Assembly: GCA_028564675.1 (NCBI GenBank)
Contig: JAOVVO010000409.1
Location: forward strand, 1 to 64,000
Length of the DNA: 64,000 nt
Reading direction: 5' to 3'
DNA from: Onchocerca lupi
Lineage: Eukaryota; Nematoda; Chromadorea; Rhabditida; Onchocercidae
The position numbers and the translations under genes were made by a program. Numbering within the stretch: the first letter of the stretch is position 1; each line of letters starts with the position of its first letter. A model generated the notes under the pieces. It saw only the letters and a list, made by a program, of their open reading frames with translations, was not told the origin of the DNA and did not search any database. Shown one piece after another: positions 37,975 to 47,390 of this stretch.

Positions 37975-38662
37975 TTGAAACAACTCATCGAGGAAGTCAA
38001 AATTTTGGATCAAACGCCCCTAGATCAGCAATTACTAGAAGAACTGCTCAAAAATATGAAGCCAAGAGAAAAATCGCCAAACAAAAAACCAAAAATCTTC
38101 TCGAATTATACACTGGCAGTCTCCAGTCAGTCAACAGAAATTGGTTGGATTTCATACAGAAATCACAGCTCCATAAAAGAAAAGAGAAATATACAAAAGT
38201 CATCAACAAGACAGGTATTTTTAAATTAATAAATGATAGTAAGGAAAATTAATAAATGATACTGCTATAATTCTTAATATGTATAAAGATTTCGACTTGG
38301 GACTTCAGCAATTAAGCCAATGCTGTAAAGATGAAAAAGTGACTCGAGAAAAGAAGTTATTCTAAGTAGCCCATCAGAAATAATAAATTTGCCTCAATTA
38401 TCACTGCCAACATTTAGTAGTTATCCCAAATTATTAGCTCTGATGCTACAGTGCATCTCTAACAAATACCAGATATTCAGAAATCTGATTTCCTGTTTAA
38501 AAAGAAATGGATTACAAGCCATTAGAGGCTATGATATTGCCTCTGAGAATTGCAACGTGTATGATCAGTCCAATCAGCAAATATGGAAAAGCATTCACCA
38601 CCGGGAAGTGGCTGTATAACGAATTACATTCCATCAAGAAGAATGATAAAAATGGACAGTAA
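37975..38662 (+). pseudogene. Frameshifted Gag remnant of the BEL/Pao element
   Basis: Three pieces in different frames are recognisable. At 37975-38229 a charged segment begins with LIEEVKILDQTPLDQQLLEE. At about 38380-38550 comes the family signature LPQLSLPTFSS followed later by LISCLKRNGLQAIRGYDIAS, corresponding to the BEL/Pao Gag block L-P-x-L-x-L-P-T-F-S-G-(D)-x-x-x-W ... L-x-x-x-L-x-G-x-A-x-x-x-I. From about 38555 the frame shifts and KYGKAFTTGKWLYNELHSIK follows, to a TAA at 38660-38662. At least two frameshifts and a small internal loss are present, so no functional Gag is made. The zinc-knuckle end is absent. Confidence 0.75.
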
Positions 38663-39015
38663 AGGCAAAGCAATCGAAACAGCACCTCGATAGCTAGAAG
38701 CTATAGTAATCAATACGAAGAGATGGAATGAAATGGATCCAGAAGAAATTACCAATGAAACAAAACAATAGGTTCTTCCTGTTTTATCCTTTGCATTGAT
38801 TCTCGCACTTTGTTGAATGAATTTTTGAGTTCCTGCCAGTCTTGATTTCTAGAGATTTTATTTCTGGACAACTTCTTCAATTAGTTTTGGACGTAGTTGA
38901 TTTTGGATTGTCTTATAGTGCTGCCAAAAGATGAATATAAACAGGAACAGAATAGCTTTCGCTGTAACCATCACATTCTTCCTTCTCAAGACTTCAATTT
39001 TCTTTTGGTCGGGAA

Positions 39016-39592
39016 TGTCGGAAAAATCCGAAAATTATAATTGATGTAAAATAGTAGTGATAAAGTTCAAGAAGCGCGTAGTTTTAAATGGACCGATAAG
39101 CCGTTTGCCGCCAAAACAATGAACAAAAAGGACAAACATGATTTTGCCGAAACGATAAACATGTTTGCCACAAAAAGAAGAAACATGTTTAATAACAAAG
39201 GATAAACATGCTTCCCGCCGAAACGACAAACATGTTTACCGCCAAAATGTCCCGACCAATTTTTATTTGTTGATCGGAGCATTTTGGCAATAAACATGTT
39301 TATCATTTCGGCGGGAAACAAAAAAAAAGAAACAAAAAATGAAGAAAGCGAGGTCGACCAATAATGAGGCGACAAATTGGAGATCAGGAAAAAAGAAGCT
39401 CGAAAGAATATATAAGATCGGATTCTGGAGCAGAGCGGTTTTCAACAAGATCTTTGCTATGAGTTCTCAAGAATAATCTACATCAATTTATACAGGACCC
39501 AGACAACAAATCGACAATTGAGGACAAATATTCTTCTCTTAGCAACGAAGATTCGTTTTTGTCACATCAATTCAAATTCAACTTTTCCGACA
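39016..39592 (+). repeat. Right (3') LTR
   Basis: Begins TGTCGGAAAAATCCG and ends TTCCGACA. It is longer than the left LTR because it retains both arms of the hairpin at 39212-39317. Confidence 0.85.
39212..39317 (-). repeat. 48-bp inverted repeat with 10-nt loop in the right LTR
   Basis: Arms 39212-39259 and 39270-39317 match at 41 of 48 positions when one is reverse-complemented, and all seven differences are transitions. In a minus-strand transcript, the direction of the surrounding gene, six of the seven become G-U wobble pairs and one is a C-A mismatch. The folded RNA would thus be nearly fully paired, a 106-nt pre-miRNA-sized hairpin. On the plus strand they would be mostly C-A mismatches. 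Confidence 0.8.
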
Positions 39593-40121
39593 TACATGTA
39601 AAATAATAATTAAATGTCGATAGCATTAATCTACATTTATTTACAAAATAAACTGCACTTTAAAACATATATTGCAGTAAAGTTAATCATTGACGCATAT
39701 ATGTTGAAAAATCATCATAATTCTGATTTAAAAAAAAAAAAAGTCATAACATTAATGATAGAGATAGCTGCTAATTTTTTGCAGAAATTCAAATTTAGGT
39801 AACTATTTTTTTAATTTAAATACAAGAAAAAATATTGCGCTCATGTATGCGTTAATAATAGAAGCTTGCATGCATGCAATACATGCATATAGTGAAATTA
39901 ATGTACAGAATTCTTAAAACAGTAAACTACTAATCAGTATATAAAAATTAATCGATAGAGCAAGTAAGTGTTGAAAAATTTGAAATTTCTAAAATGTAAA
40001 TTGATGCTGCAATATTCTGCAGTACGTAACTGGTAAGTTCTTTCTCGATACGGATTATGGTCCTATAAGTTGCCACACTTTAGTCGGATAGGCTAAACAA
40101 ATGACCTACTAATCTAATTTT

Positions 40122-40123
<2 letters not shown>

Positions 40124-40165
<42 letters not shown>
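40124..40165. repeat. Poly-T tract, 42 bp
   Basis: Longest uninterrupted homopolymer in the window. No retroposon body was recognised next to it. Confidence 0.9.
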
Positions 40166-40166
<1 letters not shown>

Positions 40167-41771
40167 ATATATTTTGTTCGGTATTTTACCAAATTTTCTT
40201 TTCATAATCTTTTAAATGACATTGGTTTTTTCGAAGAATTTCGAGCAGATTAAAATCAGCATATATTCCATAAGTAAATTCGGAGAAAATTATTTCTAAA
40301 GCAATGGATTGTATAATGAATGGAGAACAAAGATAAGCAAATAATGTTAGCAGGAAGAATTTCCATGTTTATTATTCATATTAAGGAAGATATCATATAT
40401 TAGTTATCAAGTACTGAAGTGGAATAAATGGAAAATGATGGATTAAATGCTTAGACAATAAGCTCAGTAATAATAGTATATAAGATTTATTGGACTTATT
40501 ATTCAGAATCATTCACAAAATTTTCCATTGTTTCTGAAGCAGGAAAAACAGTATGATACAATTAAGTAACTTATGCGCAATATTTACGAGTTGGCTTAAT
40601 AAATGAAACCATGCAGATGATTTACCTTTCATTAATCCACAACAATTGAAACACTTCAAATCTAAACAAAATGAATAATTGATGAGGATTAATGAAATGG
40701 AACATAAACAAACACTTTTTATACTTCACTTTTCCACTGAATCATCATCAATCATGTTCGTCTTATCTGTCTTCATGTTTTATTTTCAGCATCGTTAATA
40801 GCTTATGCGAAATTTATTTAAATTTAATAATAATAAGCTATCGATCAGATATGAATAAATAAACCATAATGGATGGTTTTTTAAATGACAGAAACGACTG
40901 GTACTATTATATGGATCAACAGTTTGGGCCATTTTTTATTATGGGACAAGTATGCTCCGTTTTTGTAGTCATAAGTAATAGAATAAGCTTACAAATAATA
41001 ATATCAATCAAATGACAAGTTAGAGTTAATTTGTTGAATAGTGCAACCTTCTTTTCAGAATTATCAATTTTAGCAATTAAAAAATTTGAAATTAAAAAAA
41101 TATTAAGTTTGAAATTAAGAGGAAATTAAACTTTGTTACTGCTAAAATTGGTAATTATGAAGTGAGGGTGATATTCAATAAGTTAATAGTATTGATAAGA
41201 CAGGATATGACAAAGTAATACTGACTGGGCAGATTTTATCACTATCTGCCTGAGTCTCAGAAACATTGATTTAACATAGAGTTCATTAATATCTATGTGT
41301 TAATTAGTGTATGCATCCTTGATTAAATCAGATTTAATTAAAAAATTATTTAAATTTGGTTGAAGAGAATTCACGATAAGAAATTATACCGTTTGCATTT
41401 GAGTATTGAAATTAATCATCCTTTTCTCTTTAAATTCTGTCCAAATTTCAATTCGCGAAATTTTATCAATCTTTGTTGTTTCTCAAATTACCATACTTTC
41501 TTATTTTGCATAATCAGTAAGCCGTTCTATGATATCCATTTTAGAAGAACAATTACTGGGTTTCTAATAGTATTATTCGCATCACTATTCTTCGTTCTTT
41601 AAAACGTCTAATCATTATTAATCAATAATCAAGAATTTTTTGTTATTTTCACAAGTAGCATAAATACATGTACTAGAATTGACAATATATCATTCCTGAA
41701 CGAAAACATAGGAATTATCTTGACCAAGAAACTTATCACTTTAGATTCGAATATGGATGATTATAGAATCA

Positions 41772-41886
41772 ATTATCTTTATCACTTATATAACTCTATT
41801 TCTATAACGACTAATCTTTATCACTTAATAATTCTATTTTTATACTGATTAATCTTTATTACTTATATAAATCTATTTTTATACCA
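41772..41886. repeat. Tandem repeat, three units of about 38 bp
   Basis: Consensus (C/T)TAATCTTTAT(C/T)ACTTA, then TATAAxTCTATTTxTATAxxx. Units begin near 41772, 41811 and 41849. Confidence 0.75.
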
Positions 41887-42209
41887 ATTAACTATAGTAG
41901 TTTTTACATTTTTATGTAATCCCGCACTCGAATCAAATTCCATATATTTTGATAATCTAATAAACTTTGACCTCCAACAAAAAATACGCTCCTCTACCGC
42001 GTATTTTAGGGGGAAAATGTAACGTAACAGCAAGGTTTTATATATTAATACCGTACACAATCATAATTATATAAATACAAACTTAGCATAAAACCTCCAG
42101 TTGCACCGCGAATTCCCAGAAGTAACTCCCAGAGACCAAAGGGAGCGGGAAAAGACCGCCAAGAAATGCGCCAACGACAAAAGTGAGAATTTTGAAAAAA
42201 ATTTTTTAC

Positions 42210-42294
42210 AAAAATGCTTGTAATCGTCGTGAAACTCAATTTTGTAAGGAGGAGCACTCTGATCTCTTTTTTTGTGCCGTGCAAATTGATCCAT
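42210..42294 (-). CDS. Candidate first coding exon of the ankyrin-repeat gene
   Basis: ATG at 42294 (an in-frame TAG lies six codons upstream) opens MDQFARHKKRDQSAPPYKIE and FHDDYKHF, ending with one extra base at TTTTT|GTAAAA. The leaving phase is exactly what the exon at 35352-35430 needs, giving a Ser at the junction. The segment and the GC-rich 130 bp downstream (42100-42170) stand out from the AT-rich flanks. Possible SL acceptor: CGTTGCAG about 75 bases above the ATG. Combined with all lower exons the predicted protein is about 289 residues: a basic/polar N-terminal half with no recognised domain, then the ankyrin block. The donor is A/T-rich and weak, and the frame stays open beyond it, so the exon end is uncertain. 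Confidence 0.42.
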
Positions 42295-43017
42295 CGTTAC
42301 CGATTGCTCCTACCGTACCGCTTTGTGAATGAATAAGTGGGAGAAGAATGTAAGCTGCAACGATATGTAATTCTTTGATAACAAATGATAATAACGAAGT
42401 GATAAGATAAGGATTGTCGTCTGATAAGGGTACAGTGATATGCAAACTTTTAGTTTTTTGGATAAAAAAAGTTAAATTTGGATAAATTTCAGATATTTTC
42501 ATCGAAAAAAAGAAAGCTAACAGAAGATATTAAAGCTTCGATATGATCCGAGGGATATATATTCATTGATAAAAGTTACTTGTAGCTGATAATAATTGCC
42601 TGATAATCAATTAAGCTGATAATGATTTATCATGATCAACTTAATTGATTGTCTCCTTTTTTATATGAAACTGATAAGGCGATAAAATCGTGCATTTTAA
42701 TGAGCTGTTTCGAAAATGCTTAAAAACAATCTTATTCGCTTTATTTTATTTCGCATGAAATATTTCATAGAAATTGAAAAAATCAAATTTTTTTTTTTGT
42801 TATTTTTTCATTTTTTTTTTTAAAAATTATTGCTTATTAATAAATTTTCTATGAATCTATCCTCCTTGCTTTATATTATTGATTTCGGAGAAGAGGAAGG
42901 AAAAAAGTGGATGAAATTGTTTACACATATGAAAGGTGATAGTTCGAGTAGCAAAATGAAAATTTTTAAACAAGTTCTTTTTTTGACGATTAACATAACA
43001 TCAGTAGCCTCATGTGA

Positions 43018-43019
43018 TC

Positions 43020-43060
<41 letters not shown>

Positions 43061-43061
43061 T
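43018..43061. repeat. (GAT)n microsatellite
   Basis: At least 13 perfect repeats of the trinucleotide. Confidence 0.9.
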
Positions 43062-44524
43062 TTTCTGCTTATCTTTTTTAAAAATTTTGATTAATCCTTG
43101 TCTTGCAAAATTATGTCGTTTTACAAATTTTTTGTTTCAATTTAAACTTCCTTCTCTATCATTTTATCTTTTTTTTTTTAAAACATCAAATTACAAATTG
43201 AAATTTAGATTTCTGTTTTTTTTTTTTTTTCGCCTTCCATTCTATGTTTATTTTATTTCATTTTTTCAATGCATTTGGAGAAATTTTCATAATTTTTTAT
43301 TTTTCACGTTTATTCATTCGCTCTTTTTTCTCTCTTATCTGATCCTCAAGCTTATCTGTATATCATGATAATGATAAACACTAAATATTGATTAATAGTA
43401 ATATCACTCATAGATTCCTAAATATGAGGATGAAACTTTTTGATCTTCTTGACTCTCCGAAAACCTGCTTTCACATTTTAACATTTCTGATCCATCCATC
43501 TACATTGAAGTTATATCGAATTTGTGGTATTTCAATATTCATCCGATACAATTTTGCTAGAAGTAATACTCATCATCTGTTTACTTCATCGTAGAATCCA
43601 TCCTGAAAGATTCACCTGTACAAATTTGATAGATCTTCAAACAAAGGTAAATGGCTTCTTTTCTTTCCTTTTTTTTTTTTCACTTTCTATAACGATAATA
43701 ATATGTAATTTCTTCATATTTGTCCTGCCTTAATTTTGTCATAGTGATCGAGTTATTAAACGATTCAGTATCACTCAGAAAGATCATTATTTCTACAAAT
43801 CAATACCTATTGTTGCAATTATTGCAAATTTTCCAAATTTTATTAATTTATAAAAAATTTGGATATTATGTTATTGCCATTTGATAAATTGAATAATATG
43901 ATTGTAATAGTTAAATATATAATGTTTAATATGTAATATTTATAATGTTTATCCCGTTTTATCTTTTTTTTTTTGCCTTGTTTATTTTTCTGAACTAAAA
44001 TCTATTCTAAGATTTCTTTTTTTTTCCGTATTTTTAATTTTCATTTGAAGAATTTAAAAATAACAATAATTAATTAGCGAAAATTCGAATGCAATTTTCA
44101 TTTTAAGCTTCTTTTTCCTTTTGTTACTAACAAAATACATTATTATCAAATAAAGAAATTTATATGAATTAGCAATTGATTGAAAATTCGTACGTTGAAT
44201 TTATTTCATCAATCCATCTATTTGTATGCATATCTATACATACAAATTAATTCTCTTTTGAAATTTTAAAATCTTAAAATTTTCAAATTTTTAAATAGAT
44301 AGAAAAGTAATCAAAAATTGACTGAATCATTCAATATTTGTAAATTATATTTTTTTTAAAATAAATAAATGATTATCAGAAAGAAACCATTGTTTCAATT
44401 TAATACAAATATTTCTTGCCATCCATTTTTTCTCTACTTTATCATTCTTTTTTTTCTCAACTTATCAAGAATACTCAACCATTTAATTCATCACTTATTG
44501 TTGCCGAATAAATTTTGAGTTGGA

Positions 44525-44810
44525 TACGTTTTTCACGTGAATCTCGACACGTATATCAATTATACTTGTCTTTTTTTTTCTTAATCTTTCAATCTGCACT
44601 ATTGAAATATTTCGTTAATATATTCCATAATAAATGTTTCATTACTTTATCATCTATATTCTTTTACGTTAAGTTTTTCACGTAAGTCCAGATACGTAAA
44701 TCAGTCATGAAATCAAGTTTTGCTTAATTTTCCAATCTTTCATTTTTCAATTTCAACCATTAAATTCATATAATTGTTTCATGAATATATATTCCATAAT
44801 GAACGTTCAA
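44525..44810. repeat. Diverged tandem duplication, two units of about 140 bp with ACGT cores
   Basis: Both units contain TTTTTCACGT, then a further ACGT(A) with ATCA, a run of TTTCAATCT-type sequence, and end in ATATATTCCATAAT(A/G)AA(T/C)GTT. Units begin near 44525 and 44663. Confidence 0.6.
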
Positions 44811-45410
44811 TGCATAAAACTAATCCAACTATTGGCAGATAAGAATTTTATCGAAGTAATTTAAAAAAAAAACGATAAATTTATTTTACTTTATTTATTC
44901 TTTTTTTTCCAATTTTTATTCAATTTATTATAAAAATTATTGTTTAAAAAATAAGAAAGAAATCCATTATTTTCTTTTTCTTTTTTTTTTTTTTTCATAA
45001 AATAATTGCAAGTAAAAGTATCATTTTCAATTTTGAACAAATAATAAAAATGCCTAACTAACAAATGGGCATGAAATAATAGCAAAATAGCAATGAAAGC
45101 TTATTTTGTGATGATTGTAGAAAAAAAAAAAAGAAAAAAAGTTTATGATTTGTTCGGTGGATATTATTTCGACAAATTTCCATTTTTTCCAATCTTTTTC
45201 CTTGCTAACTTCTATAAATTTCAATAGCACAATGCCGCTTAAAACACATTTTCAAATAAAAACGATAATAACAGAAAAGTTTTATTAACTCATTGTGTAA
45301 ATTTTCCAGATGTTTTCAATATTCCCAACTTCGTTCGTTTTAATCTTCGCTCTTTTATTTTCTTCTAAAATTTTCTTTGATTATAAAAATTTAAATTTTA
45401 GTACTCAATT

Positions 45411-45441
<31 letters not shown>

Positions 45442-46499
45442 CAAAAGCAATGAATAGTTCAAAATTGACTAATTATATGTTCTTTTTCCATTTCAAGTAC
45501 ATCAATAATATGTTTGCCCTAATTAAACCAATATATAAATAAATAAGTAAGCAAGTAAATTTTAAAATACTTATTTTTTTTTTATTTACTGCGAAATTCT
45601 TTAGTTTTTCTTTTTTCAGTTATTCTCAGATTCTGAAATTTAAATTGAAATTTTATTTTCTTTTTTTGTTCCCAAAAAATTTTTCAACATCCAAGTTTTC
45701 TTGTTTTAAATTATTACTTTACTTAATCATTAATGAATAATTTCATCAGAAAGTTGATTAAAACAAGTGATAAATGTTTGAAATTTTTATTTCTTTGTCT
45801 TCTTCAATTTCGTTCGTATTATTGTATGTTTTATAAACAGAAAGCTAAATATTCTGTTAAATTTCTTGACAATTTTAATTTTTAACATTTGATAAAATGA
45901 ATGTCTAGGTTATGAGTGTTATCAGTTTGAAAACGTGAAATTTTTTTATACTGTTTAATTTGTGCCATTTACGAAAAATTCACTTCAACCTGGAAATTTA
46001 TTTCATCAAACGGTTGGTAGAAAATGAATATCAACTTCGTTATCAGTTATCAATAACCTAATGATGTGATGTTGATGAAATATTCCTAGCCTAAGTTACA
46101 GCTGATCAATTTAGAACATGAATTGAACAGAATAATTTGACATATCAAATTTTCTTCCGAAAGCATTTAATGATATTATTTGCGAGAAGTACCATTTATA
46201 TATCGATTATTAAGTTACAGTAATTAATTTCGATAAGAGATAATAGAAAAATAATTAAAATCAACATAAGATCCTACTTTCATGTTTCTTCTTGATGATC
46301 TCGATAGCAGTCTCGATTTAGCTTTCATTTCTAACTTTTATTTCTGGAATATATTAATGATTAATGTTTCAAAAATTCCTTCAACTTTTTTCCTTCCCTT
46401 CCTGCTCTTTTCTCTTTTTCAGCCAAAAACTTTTTGCAATTCTCGAAATGTTAACTTGAAAACAGACTAAAAAGATTGTTTGCTAAATGACATCGAAAG

Positions 46500-46720
46500 A
46501 CTGACTGAATGAATGAACGAATGAATGAATGAACAAGTGAATGAATAGAATGAACATTTCCATCGATCCATCCATCCATTTATCCGGATCAGTATCCATC
46601 CATTCATCCGGATCAGTATCCATCCATTCATCCATTTATCCGGATCAGTATCCATTCATTTATCCATTCATCCGGATCAGTATCCATTTAATCAGCCATT
46701 AATCCAGATCAATATTCGTA
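46500..46720. repeat. Minisatellite: (GAAT)n followed by TCCGGATCAGTATCCATCCA-type units
   Basis: A GAATGAAT run (about 46505-46552) is followed by five degenerate units built on ATCCATTCATCCGGATCAGT. TCCGGA is palindromic and the GAATGAA and TTCATTC halves are complementary, so the locus can fold. Confidence 0.75.
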
Positions 46721-47362
46721 TGTATCTGTATGAATGTGTTATCAGTGTGATAAGTATGTTTTGTGGTGGAAAATGTTCAATATGATTAAGTAGAAGTTGT
46801 TAAAAGTTGTCTTGTAAAAGTAATTTCTTCTCTTCTCATACTTCTTTTCATTTTATTATTATTGCTTTAAATATTGCAAAAAATTGAACGAAAAAAAAGC
46901 AAAAATGAAGAAAAAGAAGAAAGATTAATTTAACATGATTTCTTCTTTTTTTTTTTTCGTTTCTTCTGTTTATTTTGAGAAATTTTTTAAAAATTGAATA
47001 AAGTAAAATGAGTAAAAAAAAAAAAAAAAAAAAGAATGTATCAAAAGGGAAGAAAAGGAAAAAAGACAAAAAGATTAAATACAAAAATAGAAATTTCATA
47101 GTTTTACTCCATTTTTTCTTCGTTTTTTTCTCTTTCTTTTTTTTCCTTCTTTTCTTTTCTTATTGATAAGAGAATCTCTGATGAAGTAAAATTTTATTGG
47201 ATGATGAAAAATTACTTTAATATTTGAACATTTTATCTCACACCTTTTAGTTGGGTCGAATTTTTCTTTTATCTAATTGCACTGTTCAGAAAAAAAAGAA
47301 AGTTTTTTTTTTTTCTCAAAAATAAAAAAGTATTGCAAAAAATTTTTGCAATATATTATTAC

Positions 47363-47390
47363 ATACACACACACACACACACACACACAT
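47363..47390. repeat. (AC)n microsatellite
   Basis: About 13 dinucleotide repeats flanked by further CACATAC sequence to about 47430. Another AC-type patch of this kind is at 27899-27913. Confidence 0.9.

Larger units (their letters stand above)
37424..39592 (+). mobile_element. Degenerate BEL/Pao-type LTR retrotransposon (pol deleted)
   Basis: Two long direct repeats of 505 and 577 bp bracket 1,087 bp of internal sequence. Both begin TGT(T/C)GGAAAAATCCGAAAATTA and end TTCC(A/G)ACA, giving the TG...CA termini typical of LTRs within a short terminal inverted repeat (TGTYGGAA/TTCCRACA). Just inside the left LTR lies a candidate tRNA primer site (TTGTTGCCACATTGGGACAG, 37931-37950). A purine-rich GGTCGGGAA precedes the right LTR as a weak polypurine tract. 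The internal part has only Gag remnants of the BEL/Pao kind. Protease, reverse transcriptase, RNase H and integrase are gone. No 4-5 bp target duplication is visible (GTAGG before, TACAT after). The LTRs have diverged by many substitutions and an indel of about 70 bp, so the insertion is old. Confidence 0.85.
35431..42209 (-). other. Probable first intron of the ankyrin-repeat gene, carrying a BEL/Pao element
   Basis: About 6.8 kb. It contains the LTR element at 37424-39592 on the plus strand, the longest homopolymer of the window (42 T, 40124-40165) and a 38-bp tandem repeat (41772-41886). A plus-strand pair of open frames at 35814-36369, including a CCCCGC-rich piece, has no splice or family support. 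The remainder is AT-rich with nothing recognised. Confidence 0.4.

Noticed and set aside
43388..43733. Overlapping plus-strand frames, one reaching a CAAAG|GTAAAT donor-like site
   Set aside because: Two frames are open at once, no credible acceptor precedes them, and no partner exon was found.
46282..46470. 62-codon frame containing a strong polypyrimidine-TTTTTCAG
   Set aside because: The acceptor is good but the following frame stops after 15 codons and no upstream donor partner is evident.
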